NCBI GenBank assembly: GCA_964419255.1 | Contig: CAYQOU010000090.1 | Span: forward strand, 1 to 11,519 | Origin: CAZPHU01 sp964419255 | Lineage (GTDB): Bacteria > Fibrobacterota > Chitinivibrionia > Chitinivibrionales > CAYFVL01 | Reading direction: 5' to 3' | Length of the DNA: 11,519 bases | Notes under the pieces: model-generated | What the model was told of the DNA's origin: nothing | The model's input: the letters and a program-made list of their open reading frames with translations, nothing else | Database searches by the model: none | Position numbers and translations under genes: made by a program | Shown here: piece by piece, positions 1 through 7,158 of the stretch | How the letters are laid out: each line of letters starts with the position of its first letter | Position numbering within the stretch: the stretch's first letter is position 1

Positions 1-147
1 TCTTTTCAGAACAAATCTTCTTCCGACTATGATGCTCCCCTGAGTAACGCTTCTTTTCAGAATAATTCTGCGTGCCTAAAAGGCAACGAGACATCCGGGG
101 AGTCTTTCGGCAAGGGGGCATTCTTCGATGGTGCACACGATTATAAA
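1..147 (+). repeat. Three in-frame 51-base (17-residue) repeats in the transglycosylase N-terminus
   Basis: TCTTTTCAGAA occurs at 1-11 and again at 52-62, exactly 51 bases apart, and a degenerate copy (TCTTTC) starts at 103. Translated in the frame of the downstream gene, the units begin SFQNKS, SFQNNS and SFGKGA at residues 1, 18 and 35. The first two are clear; the third matches only in its first residues. The array may continue to the left of the window. Confidence 0.55.
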
Positions 148-1446
148 ATGGCCAAGGAGTTTTCATCCGATCCCCACTCGTCCAAGGATGATGACTCATT
201 TTCACACTATCGATCGGCTGGAGTTGGTGACATAAAAATCATCGACGATGAATCCGGATTAAGTGGCGATATGGCTCCGCCGTCTTCCACCATGGCGGTC
301 GAACAGAAATTTATCGAGAAAAATATCGATGCGGAAGATATACACGAGCTGATGAAAAACGACGGCCGGCTGAACAGGTTGGTAGAGCGCGGAAACCTTG
401 GACGAACTCAGGCAAATATGCTTGTGTCTGTCCAGAATGCTAACAAGAAGATGCGTAGCCAGTGGCAGATTATCCTCTCGAGTGTCATAGGAATCGCAAT
501 GGTTGTCATTGCCTTTTTTGCTGTTCGTGCCTTTCAATATAAGCGTATGGTTGATAAAGGCTTGAGTCTGGAACAGAAACTCGATTCCTATGAAAAGCAG
601 ATAGCCAAAGCTAATAATTATCCCGATGCCAATCAGGACAAATTGTCCAAACTTCTTGAGGAATTTGAAAAAACTCAAAACGAACTCAAAGAGGTCAAAA
701 CTGAATTGAATGAGGATGATTATGAAAAGTTTTATGATGATCCATTGGAGGAGAAGATCGATCAAATTATGCAACGATTTGGCGAAAGCAATTATCACAT
801 TCCACCTCAGATGGTAGAGCGGGTAAGATATCATATCGAAATATATTCTGGAAGAATGAAGAGAACTATCGGTCGGTATTTGAAGCGGAAAGAGAAATAT
901 TTCCCGATGATAGAAAGCGTATTCAAGCGGAAGAATCTTCCCATTGAGTTGGCGTATGTCTCAATGCTGGAGAGCGGTTTCAATCCTAAGGCATTGAGTC
1001 ATGCGGGGGCGCGCGGTTTATGGCAGTTTATGCCCCATACCGGAAGAGCATATGGGTTGCGGGTAACCGATGAATTCGATGATCGGCTCAACCCGGAGAA
1101 AGCTACTTATGCGGCGGCAGAGTATTTTCGGGATCTTATAGCGATTTTCGGAGGACGCCGATCCGTTATGCTTGCAATGGCAGCATATAATGCGGGCGAA
1201 GGCAGAGTTATGGGTGCTCTCAAAAAAATCGATGATCCTATGCGTGATCGCGACTTCTGGTATATCTATCGCATGGGTTACCTGGCGGAAGAAACAAACG
1301 AGTACATACCGCGCATTATCGCTTTGATGATAATTGATGAGAACGCCTCCGAATTTGGCTTCAATACATCAACATATATTGCATCATCTGAGCTGGAAGA
1401 TCACCGCGATTTTATAGAAGTTGATTTCGGGGACTATTCAAATTAA
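1..1446 (+). CDS. Membrane-anchored MltD-type lytic transglycosylase (5' partial)
   Basis: A peptidoglycan lytic transglycosylase, cleaving the MurNAc-GlcNAc bond in the periplasm. Residues are numbered from base 1. Residues 1-150 are polar and low-complexity, with three 17-residue repeats starting SFQN/SFQN/SFGK at 1, 18 and 35. One membrane segment follows (about 156-176), then a charged coiled coil (about 189-238), then the GH23/SLT domain (about 310-415). The domain has LESGFNP with catalytic Glu324, GLWQFMPHTGRAYGL, AAYNAGEGRV (395-404) and a C-terminal YIPRIIALMII block typical of the MltD type. No LysM repeat is present. The frame has no stop back to base 1. The first in-frame ATG (148) has no Shine-Dalgarno sequence, so I take the gene as truncated by the window edge; a start at 148 would give 432 residues. 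The single TM with a long cytoplasmic N-terminus means it is anchored, not a lipoprotein. The family is certain; the role of the N-terminus is unknown. Confidence 0.88.
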   Translation, partial: SFQNKSSSDYDAPLSNASFQNNSACLKGNETSGESFGKGAFFDGAHDYKMAKEFSSDPHSSKDDDSFSHYRSAGVGDIKIIDDESGLSGDMAPPSSTMAVEQKFIEKNIDAEDIHELMKNDGRLNRLVERGNLGRTQANMLVSVQNANKKMRSQWQIILSSVIGIAMVVIAFFAVRAFQYKRMVDKGLSLEQKLDSYEKQIAKANNYPDANQDKLSKLLEEFEKTQNELKEVKTELNEDDYEKFYDDPLEEKIDQIMQRFGESNYHIPPQMVERVRYHIEIYSGRMKRTIGRYLKRKEKYFPMIESVFKRKNLPIELAYVSMLESGFNPKALSHAGARGLWQFMPHTGRAYGLRVTDEFDDRLNPEKATYAAAEYFRDLIAIFGGRRSVMLAMAAYNAGEGRVMGALKKIDDPMRDRDFWYIYRMGYLAEETNEYIPRIIALMIIDENASEFGFNTSTYIASSELEDHRDFIEVDFGDYSN

Positions 1447-1565
1447 AATTTCTTCAGATCGGAATCCTCTGATTAACCACTGTATTCAAATTGAGTGGTG
1501 CTAATCGCCGAGAGATCAATCGTTTATGAAATGAAAATTCGGCTCGGTGAGGGGAGAGACGAGAA

Positions 1566-1754
1566 TCATTTCTGATTAAGCAGCTTTCTCACAGACTCAA
1601 TAAGCGATAAGTTTTCCTTGCTTTTTTTTCCTGGGGGCGGGTTTTGTTTTGATACGGCTTTGAGGAACCCCTTTGCCATTCTATACAGAAGCCAGCAAAA
1701 AGCGAGTGCTTTGAAGGCCGGCCAATACCAGGTTCTTTTCTTTCGAAAAATCAC
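1566..1754 (-). CDS. Small basic hypothetical protein, possible membrane peptide (62 aa)
   Basis: Not a recognised family. The frame is open from an ATG at 1820 (84 residues), but that ATG has no ribosome binding site and lies only 6 bases past the hairpin 1827-1866. A GTG at 1754 has AGGAG six bases upstream, so I prefer it and a 62-residue product. This peptide is strongly basic at its N-terminus (MIFRKKRTW). It then has a hydrophobic/aromatic stretch (YWPAFKALAFCWLLY, about residues 10-24) that could lie in or on the membrane, and a polar Lys-rich tail with NPPPGKK. It lies alone between the convergent end of the transglycosylase gene and the end of the Na/Pi transporter gene. Coding status is uncertain; it could be a chance frame. 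Confidence 0.4.
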   Translation of the reverse strand: MIFRKKRTWYWPAFKALAFCWLLYRMAKGFLKAVSKQNPPPGKKSKENLSLIESVRKLLNQK

Positions 1755-1777
1755 GAATTGCTCCTGTATTCTCTGAC

Positions 1778-1798
1778 ATGTATAAAAGCAATATACAT
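1778..1798. promoter_or_regulatory. Operator-like palindrome ATGTATA-N7-TATACAT
   Basis: Perfect 7-base inverted arms (1778-1784 and 1792-1798) separated by AAAGCAA. The site sits 24-44 bases upstream of the GTG proposed for the small gene ending at 1566, where a promoter or operator would lie. The arms are AT-rich, and TATACA/TGTATA could serve as -10 elements on either strand. No known regulator is assigned. Confidence 0.3.
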
Positions 1799-1826
1799 CC
1801 GGATCTATCTTAAAAAGCATACTAAT

Positions 1827-1866
1827 CAGCTTACTGAACGAGTGGAAAGATTCGTTCAGTAAGCTG
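1827..1866 (-). terminator. 15-bp perfect hairpin after the Na/Pi cotransporter gene
   Basis: CAGCTTACTGAACGA (1827-1841) pairs perfectly with 1852-1866 around a 10-base loop. It starts 36 bases beyond the stop codon of the leftward transporter gene, so it probably ends or protects that transcript. There is no T-run directly after the stem on the minus strand; CTTTTT begins 9 bases later. It may therefore be a weak intrinsic terminator or a 3'-end stabilising hairpin. The length and perfection of the stem make chance unlikely. Confidence 0.6.
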
Positions 1867-1901
1867 GCCAGAGAAGGATTTATCCGTAAAGTTAATCAGA
1901 G

Positions 1902-3611
1902 TTATATGGTTGTATAAGCTTCATCGGTCAAAGACGCATCATCGGTCAGCGCGGCGCTTCGACCCCATTTTAGATCCTTTCGGACTGCTTTAGCGATGCT
2001 GGTTAGATGGTCACCCATTTTCTCTATGTTTGTGGCCAGATCCATTATCATCATTTCCGCTTCTGGCTGTGTATCGTGTGCTTGCAGGCGTTTAATGTGG
2101 TTTTCCCTCACCTGGCTTTTCATAGTGTCGATCTGGTCTTCAATTTTTATGGCCTGTTGAGCGTACAGGCTGTTTCGTTCTTGTAGAGAAGTGGTAACCT
2201 TGTCGAATAATTCACAGAGTTTCTCGAACATCGAAGATATCTCCTCTACTCCTTCAGGAGCAAAGGAAAGTTTCTTGCGCATCCTAATCTCCGCATAACC
2301 CGCGATATTGTCTGCATAATCACCGATTTTTTCCAGATCGTTGACCGTATGCAGTAGAACCGGATACTCCATCGACTCCCTGGTGTCCAGGCTCTCCTCG
2401 CTTATCCGAATCATATAGCTTGTGATTGCATGCTGAAAGTTATCGAGTGCGGTTTCACCTTCATGAACCTTATCTATGCATTTCTGATCTTCCTTAAAGA
2501 AAGCATCCCTACTGATGATAACAATTTCTTTCGATATTTCAGTCATTCTAACCAGTTCTTTGATAACCTGTTCGGTTGCAACGAAAGGATCGGATAAGAG
2601 GCTTTCTTTCAGGTACTTTGGGACCCACTGCCCGTTACTATCTTTCCCGAAGGACAGACGCATAGTCATTTTGGTTAAAAAATTGAGGAATATGGTAAAT
2701 ACAATCGCATTGAGAATATTGAATAAACTATGAGCAAAGGCGATATGCATCATTACGTTGGTCTGACTGAGCACTCCCGGGTGCAGATACTCAACCAGCC
2801 TGCCATACGCTCCGACCCATACAAACGGTAGCACAATAACCGTTCCGATGACATTAAAAAGAGTGTGGGCGCGTGCCGTTCGTTCTGCATTGACATTCGT
2901 GCCGATAGCGGCGAGCTCAGCGGTTATGGTTGTACCAATATTGTCGCCCAGAATCAGTGGGATAGCAGCATCAAAACCAATGATGCCATTAAAGGCAAGA
3001 GTCTGGACTATCGCAATAGTCGCGGAGCTGCTTTGCACTATCATGGTGAAAATCGTTCCCACCAGTACACCCAGAAGAGGGTTGTGGCTGAAATTTGCAA
3101 ACATATCGATTACAGCCTGACTCTGAGAAAGCGGCTTGAAGGCATCTTTCATAATATCCAGGCCGAAGAATAGGAGCCCGAATCCAAGGATGATATTACC
3201 GATGTCCTGTTTACGACCGCGCTTAACAAATTTTATCAACCCAAAGCCTATACCGATCGCCGGCAACGCGACTGCCGAGATGCTGAACTTTCCGATGATA
3301 GAGACGATCCAGGCGGTGAAGGTGGTTCCGATATTTGCTCCAAGTACCAGAGATATTGCCTGTTTGAACGTTAACAGGCCGGCATTGGCAAATCCGACTG
3401 TCATGACGGTGGTAGCAGAGCTACTTTGGACCAGAAGAGTCACCAGGGTGCCCACAAGAAGGGCAATCACCCTGTTTTTGGTCAAATTGGACAGAATTTT
3501 CCTGATTCCGTCTCCGGAGGCGGCTCTCAAACCATCCGACATCGTATGTATTCCGAATAGAAAAAGGGCAAGACCGCCAATGGCGGTAAACGCTGTATCA
3601 AGCCAGTTCAT
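1902..3611 (-). CDS. Na+/phosphate cotransporter family protein with PhoU-like C-terminal domain
   Basis: Inner-membrane phosphate transporter of the NptA/YjbB type (PF02690), 569 residues. The membrane part (about 1-315) holds the family's duplicated signature: QSSSATT (62-68) with GANIGTT (91-97), then QSSSAT (193-198) with GDNIGTT (222-228). The QSSS pairs form the substrate and Na+ site. Residues about 345-545 are helical and PhoU-like, with DLEKIGDYADNIA (425-437) and NIEKMGDHLTSIA (528-540). The length matches transporter-PhoU fusions. The ATG at 3611 is preceded by AAGGA with suitable spacing. The gene is alone, divergent from thiE. Phased hexamers at 3656-3714 upstream suggest phosphate control. 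Family homologues include both importers and an exporter (E. coli YjbB), so the direction of transport is not settled by sequence. Confidence 0.93.
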   Translation of the reverse strand: MNWLDTAFTAIGGLALFLFGIHTMSDGLRAASGDGIRKILSNLTKNRVIALLVGTLVTLLVQSSSATTVMTVGFANAGLLTFKQAISLVLGANIGTTFTAWIVSIIGKFSISAVALPAIGIGFGLIKFVKRGRKQDIGNIILGFGLLFFGLDIMKDAFKPLSQSQAVIDMFANFSHNPLLGVLVGTIFTMIVQSSSATIAIVQTLAFNGIIGFDAAIPLILGDNIGTTITAELAAIGTNVNAERTARAHTLFNVIGTVIVLPFVWVGAYGRLVEYLHPGVLSQTNVMMHIAFAHSLFNILNAIVFTIFLNFLTKMTMRLSFGKDSNGQWVPKYLKESLLSDPFVATEQVIKELVRMTEISKEIVIISRDAFFKEDQKCIDKVHEGETALDNFQHAITSYMIRISEESLDTRESMEYPVLLHTVNDLEKIGDYADNIAGYAEIRMRKKLSFAPEGVEEISSMFEKLCELFDKVTTSLQERNSLYAQQAIKIEDQIDTMKSQVRENHIKRLQAHDTQPEAEMMIMDLATNIEKMGDHLTSIAKAVRKDLKWGRSAALTDDASLTDEAYTTI

Positions 3612-3655
3612 AAATGGGAATCCTTATGAAAGAGAAGGCGGAAAGTACAAAAAAA

Positions 3656-3714
3656 CTAACTGCAGCTAACAAAAATCTCATCATTTCCTAATAAAGATTA
3701 ACGAAATTCTAACA
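3656..3714. promoter_or_regulatory. Six phased CTAACA-like hexamers; candidate Pho box
   Basis: Read on the plus strand: CTAACT (3656), CTAACA (3666), CTCATC (3677, degenerate), CTAATA (3688), TTAACG (3698), CTAACA (3709). Start-to-start distances are 10, 11, 11, 10 and 11 bases, so all face one side of the helix. PhoB and PhoP sites are known as direct repeats of about 6-7 bases at 11-base spacing (TTAACA-like in Bacillus). The block is 45-103 bases upstream of a phosphate transporter start, which fits Pho regulation. The repeats read towards thiE rather than towards the transporter. No clear -10/-35 was identified. Confidence 0.4.
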
Positions 3715-3817
3715 AAAAAATAATGTGTGGGGCATGGGTGAGGAAACCGTGAAAGTAGAGCCAGGATGTATTTTTTGTTGAACAAAGGAAACTACGTGCA
3801 AAGAGAGTGAAATAAAC

Positions 3818-4456
3818 ATGGATATGCCTGCGGAATTTGGATTTTATGCTATTTTGACTGATCCTGTTCGAGGGTATGAATACGTGACCCGGGCGATTGT
3901 GGATCATCAGGTTGCTTTCGTGCAGCTTCGAATGAAGAGAGCTTTGGAAAAAGATGTGCGCTCGACCGCCGAAACGATGCGCAGAATAACAGAGGGTACA
4001 AAGACACGGTTTATTGTTAATGACTATCCTGATATTGCTGTGGCGGTTGGTGCAGACGGCGTCCATGTGGGCCAGGATGATATTTCGGTGGATAAGGTGC
4101 GGGATATTACCGGAGGAGACACGCTTGTAGGCCTGTCTACCCATTCCCCGCGACAAACTTCCGAGGCGTGCGATCTTCCCGTGAACTACATCGGCATAGG
4201 CCCCGTTTACAAAACCCCCACGAAGGATATTCCCGATCCCCAAATAGGGCTGAAAGGAATGAGAGCGATGTTGGATATTGCAACTGTGCCTGCAGTTTGC
4301 CTTGGCGGCATTTCACTCGAACACCTGCCTTTGGTTCTGGAGAATGGAGCGAAAAATTTCTCTCTGGTTCGCCCACTCTGTAGCTCATCAGAGCCGGAGA
4401 AGGTTCTGAGTCAGATAACCAGGATTTCCAAAGAGTTCGGCATCTCGAGCCCCTGA
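3818..4456 (+). CDS. thiE: Thiamine-phosphate synthase
   Basis: Cytosolic TIM-barrel enzyme joining HMP-pyrophosphate and thiazole phosphate to give thiamine phosphate; 212 residues, normal length. Family blocks in order: FVQLRMK (34-40), FIVNDYPDIAVAVGADGVHVGQDD (65-88, equivalent of the IND...DGVHLGQ.D block that handles the pyrophosphate and Mg2+), VGLSTHS (104-110), IGIGPVYKTPTK (125-136) and VCLGGIS (160-166). Near the C-terminus the common GV..VSAI segment, whose Ser contacts the thiazole phosphate in the Bacillus enzyme, reads FSLVRPLCSSS (181-191). The change is noticeable but does not argue against the assignment. The ATG at 3818 has a purine-rich AAAGAGAG upstream. No other thiamine gene is in the window, so thiE is an orphan here, divergent from the phosphate transporter. 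Confidence 0.92.
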   Translation: MDMPAEFGFYAILTDPVRGYEYVTRAIVDHQVAFVQLRMKRALEKDVRSTAETMRRITEGTKTRFIVNDYPDIAVAVGADGVHVGQDDISVDKVRDITGGDTLVGLSTHSPRQTSEACDLPVNYIGIGPVYKTPTKDIPDPQIGLKGMRAMLDIATVPAVCLGGISLEHLPLVLENGAKNFSLVRPLCSSSEPEKVLSQITRISKEFGISSP

Positions 4457-4488
4457 GTCCGGCAAAGAAGCATGCTTTTACACTTACC

Positions 4489-4520
4489 TCGTCCTGTCAC
4501 GCTTAAACGGGACGGGACGA
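4489..4520 (+). terminator. Hairpin downstream of thiE
   Basis: TCGTCCTGTC pairs with GACGGGACGA over 10 positions (one G-U) around a 12-base loop, beginning 33 bases after the thiE stop. No T-run follows (AACGGAAT), so it is a weak candidate for an intrinsic terminator and may instead be part of a larger fold. Confidence 0.3.
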
Positions 4521-4748
4521 AACGGAATATGGTGCTGAGGGGTAGAGCATGCAATGTTTCAGAGGGGCGACTTCGTTTTTGTTGCCATAGGATCACTCCG
4601 TAGTCCTTGTTCTCAGATTGAGAATTCGTCATGAAAGCGTTTTACCCCAACCTGAATCGAGCGGCTCCGAACGGATGAGCCGCGCAAACCCTTGAGGTTG
4701 AGCGATTAAAGCAATCGGCTGGAATACTTTCCCAAAGCTTTCCAGAAA

Positions 4749-4793
4749 TCGTGGTAATTCAGATGTCCCAAAATATTGTGCGAATCACCACGA
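4749..4793. repeat. 12-position inverted repeat (one A-C mismatch), 21-base loop
   Basis: TCGTGGTAATTC (4749-4760) is complementary to GAATCACCACGA (4782-4793) at 11 of 12 positions. It is the strongest single hairpin in the gene-free stretch before ftsH. There is no T-tract on either side, so it is not an obvious terminator. Confidence 0.5.
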
Positions 4794-4925
4794 GAGGGGT
4801 GCATAATTCAGATCTAAACATCCTCAGCATCACTCTTCGTTCTTCTCCCGTTTTGATTCAAATGTCACAGCCGGCTAGAAGTTGAGAGAAAAATCTCCTT
4901 ATTCGAGCAGGGCAGGTGAATTCGT

Positions 4926-4942
4926 TTGGCACGGTTATTGTA
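4926..4942 (+). promoter_or_regulatory. Sigma-54-like promoter upstream of ftsH
   Basis: TTGGCACG-GTTA-TTGTA: the -24 half TGGCACG is a perfect consensus and the -12 half differs by one base (TTGT for TTGC), with exact sigma-54 spacing. Transcription would start near 4953, giving a leader of about 109 bases. The same TTGGCA has no properly spaced sigma-70 -10 box; TATACC is only 13 bases downstream. No activator site was identified. Confidence 0.35.
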
Positions 4943-5061
4943 TTTATACCTTCTCGACAAAAGACCCGATAAACTCACTTGTAGTTTTTTTCTTCTATAG
5001 TTGCTGAATTTCCGCGGCTGATTTGGTTTTTGGGGGGTTCAGAGTATAAAAAGGAGTCGTT

Positions 5062-6978
5062 ATGAATGAGCCAGGCAAGCAACCGGGAAAAGATCCACGT
5101 ATGCAGATGCAACAGTCACAACAGGGGGGATTCTGGAGATTCTGGATATGGCTGCTGATTGCTATTGTGGTTGGATACTATTTCTTCGGTGATTTCGGCC
5201 CTGAGAGAGCTGTTCTCTCCTATACCGAATTTAAGCAACAGGTGAGCCGGGGAAATGTCAGTTCAGTGACCATTCAGGAACAGAGAGTGCGGGGTTCGTT
5301 CGAAAACGAGTATACCCGGGTTTCAAACGAGGGAGCAGATACATCGACATATCAGGCCTTTCAGACCGTGAATCCAGGCTATGAAAATGGCGAATTGATG
5401 GATATGCTTGAAGAAAATAACGTAACCGTAAATGCAGAGAGCGCCGACAACAACTGGTGGATCTGGATAATGGTGCTTGTCTTGCCGTGGTTTTTGATCA
5501 TGGGTTGGGCGATGTATATGCGCAACAAGATGATGAAAGGCATGGGCGGCGGACAGGGCGGTAGTGGTGGTCTGTTCAATGTCGGAAAATCGCGCGCACG
5601 AAAGTATCAGAAAAAATCCAAGACTGGCGTATCATTTGACGATGTTGCGGGGCTTCAGAACGCCAAAAAGGATCTTCAGGAGATTGTACAATATCTGAAA
5701 GATCCGAAACGCTTCATCGAGCTTGGTGCCGAAATGCCCAAGGGTGTGCTTCTGATGGGTACGCCGGGAACGGGTAAAACTCTTCTTGCCCGGGCTGTGG
5801 CGGGGGAGGCGGATGTGCCTTTTTTTAGTATCAGCGGATCCGAGTTTATTGAGATGTTTGTCGGCGTAGGAGCATCACGGGTACGGGATATGTTCACCAA
5901 TGCCAAAAAGGAGCAGCCGGCGATAATCTTTATAGATGAGCTGGATTCGATCGGTCGTTCGCGAGGTGCTGGTGTCGGTGGTGGTCACGATGAGCGGGAG
6001 CAGACGCTTAACCAGATCTTATCTGAGATGGATGGATTCGAGCAGCATGAATCGGTAGTAGTAATGGCTGCAACCAATCGTCCCGACATTCTGGATCCGG
6101 CACTTACCAGACCCGGACGTTTCGATCGCCAGATCGTTCTCCACCGACCGGAAAAGGATGCTCGCATTAAGATTCTGGAGATACATTCCCGCAAGGTGCC
6201 GCTTGATAACGATGTGGATCTGGCTAATGTGGCTGCCCGAACCGTGGGCTTCGCCGGAGCCGATCTGAGAAATCTGGTAAATGAGGCCTCGCTTCTTGCC
6301 GGAAGAAAGGAAAAGCATAAAGTCGGTATGGAAGAGTTTGATGAGGCTGCCGACAAGGTGATGCTTGGACGGAGGCAGGAGATGAAAATCGGGGATGAGG
6401 AAAAGCGTAGCATCGCATACCACGAGGCGGGGCACGCGATAGTTGCCAAGTTTCTGCCGAAGACTGATCCATTGCAGAAGGTTACAATCATTCCGAGGGG
6501 GCGCAGTCTGGGGGTAACTCAACAGATACCCGATCTTGACAGGCATAATTACAGCAGAGAGTATCTGGTGAATCGCATTGCAATCGCGATGGGAGGGCGA
6601 GCTTCAGAGAGGATCGTTTTCGAGGATTATACCAATGGCGCGGCCAATGACATCAAAAACGCGACTGAGATTGCCAGAAAGATGGTCTGTCAGTGGGGCA
6701 TGAGCGACAGAGTGGGGCCTGCCTCTTTTACCCAGGGAGAAGATCAGGTGTTTCTGGGCAGGGAAATGGCGCAACAGAAAAACTACAGCGAAGCAACCGG
6801 CAGAATCATCGATGAGGAGATCCAGCGGTTTGTCAATGAGGGCGAAAATACGGCTTCGCAAATCCTGAAAGAACATCGGGAGGTTCTTGACGCCATTGTA
6901 GAAAATCTGATGGAAAAAGAAACACTCCAAAACAGCGATATCGACAAAATCCTCGAAGAGTCAAAAGAGTACGCCTGA
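5062..6978 (+). CDS. ftsH: ATP-dependent zinc metalloprotease FtsH
   Basis: Hexameric AAA+ membrane protease of the inner membrane that degrades misfolded membrane proteins and unstable regulators; 638 residues, normal length. Order: polar N-terminus, TM1 (about 24-42), periplasmic FtsH_ext domain (about 50-125), TM2 (about 132-152), a Gly-rich linker, then the AAA+ module with Walker A GTPGTGKT (233-240), Walker B IIFIDE (288-293) and arginine fingers in TRPGRFDRQ (Arg353, Arg356). The M41 protease domain has HEAGH (454-458), with Asp530 in the GAANDIK block as third zinc ligand. The usual Walker A is GPPGTGKT; the first Pro is Thr here, outside the nucleotide-contacting residues. The ATG at 5062 follows AAAAAGGAG at good spacing. 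The gene is monocistronic, with a long upstream region and its own terminator. Confidence 0.97.
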   Translation: MNEPGKQPGKDPRMQMQQSQQGGFWRFWIWLLIAIVVGYYFFGDFGPERAVLSYTEFKQQVSRGNVSSVTIQEQRVRGSFENEYTRVSNEGADTSTYQAFQTVNPGYENGELMDMLEENNVTVNAESADNNWWIWIMVLVLPWFLIMGWAMYMRNKMMKGMGGGQGGSGGLFNVGKSRARKYQKKSKTGVSFDDVAGLQNAKKDLQEIVQYLKDPKRFIELGAEMPKGVLLMGTPGTGKTLLARAVAGEADVPFFSISGSEFIEMFVGVGASRVRDMFTNAKKEQPAIIFIDELDSIGRSRGAGVGGGHDEREQTLNQILSEMDGFEQHESVVVMAATNRPDILDPALTRPGRFDRQIVLHRPEKDARIKILEIHSRKVPLDNDVDLANVAARTVGFAGADLRNLVNEASLLAGRKEKHKVGMEEFDEAADKVMLGRRQEMKIGDEEKRSIAYHEAGHAIVAKFLPKTDPLQKVTIIPRGRSLGVTQQIPDLDRHNYSREYLVNRIAIAMGGRASERIVFEDYTNGAANDIKNATEIARKMVCQWGMSDRVGPASFTQGEDQVFLGREMAQQKNYSEATGRIIDEEIQRFVNEGENTASQILKEHREVLDAIVENLMEKETLQNSDIDKILEESKEYA

Positions 6979-7006
6979 ATCATACCATAATATGCAGAAT
7001 CGCCAG

Positions 7007-7047
7007 ATGGAGCGGAGTAGGAATCTAACTATCTCCGCTCTATTTTG
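7007..7047 (+). terminator. Intrinsic terminator of ftsH
   Basis: ATGGAGCGGAG (7007-7017) pairs with CTCCGCTCTAT (7033-7043) over 11 positions with one G-U. A TTTT tract overlaps the end of the stem. It lies 29 bases after the ftsH stop and faces the convergent kinase gene. Confidence 0.8.
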
Positions 7048-7158
7048 TATGGCCACACATGAAAATATGCAGTACATCCGGACGCTACACTCCTCAGGCG
7101 GTATATGCCGAGGGCACTTGTGGCTTAAGATTCGTGTAGATCACCGCGAGAAAAACGC

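Larger units (their letters stand above)
4457..5061. other. 605-base gene-free region with several hairpins; possible structured RNA or ftsH leader
   Basis: I find no convincing protein gene here. Stems seen: 4470-4478/4544-4552 (9 bp, one G-U) enclosing 4489-4498/4511-4520 (10 bp, one G-U); 4566-4571/4581-4586; 4610-4615/4619-4624; 4648-4653/4695-4700 around GCGGCTC/GAGCCGC (4661-4667/4677-4683); 4703-4707/4713-4717; 4719-4724/4740-4745 around CTTT-CCC-AAAG; and 4749-4760/4782-4793. From 4648 to 4793 four hairpin units follow each other with linkers of 1-3 bases. Short stems are expected by chance in 600 bases; the 10- and 12-pair ones are not. TAATTCAGAT is repeated at 4755 and 4804. I could not match this to tmRNA, RNase P or 6S RNA. 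The last 140 bases are probably the ftsH promoter and leader. Confidence 0.4.

Noticed and set aside
148..150. ATG at 148 as the true start of the transglycosylase gene
   Set aside because: The frame is open to base 1 with in-frame peptide repeats, and there is no Shine-Dalgarno sequence before this ATG. Kept only as an alternative.
3136..3669. 177-codon plus-strand open frame over the transporter gene start
   Set aside because: Antisense to the conserved membrane domain of the transporter.
4411..4632. 73-codon minus-strand open frame after thiE
   Set aside because: It overlaps the end of thiE and a hairpin region, and its peptide has no recognisable features.
4470..4793. tmRNA, RNase P RNA or tRNA in the gene-free stretch
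   Set aside because: I found no tag-peptide reading frame, no conserved RNase P core, and no T-arm GGTTCGA-type sequence on either strand.
4979..5001. Sigma-70 promoter TTGTAG...TATAGT before ftsH
   Set aside because: The spacer is 11 bases, too short for a sigma-70 promoter.
5985..6546. Two minus-strand open frames within ftsH
   Set aside because: Mirror images of ftsH codon use, Ser/Arg-rich, without domains or ribosome binding sites.
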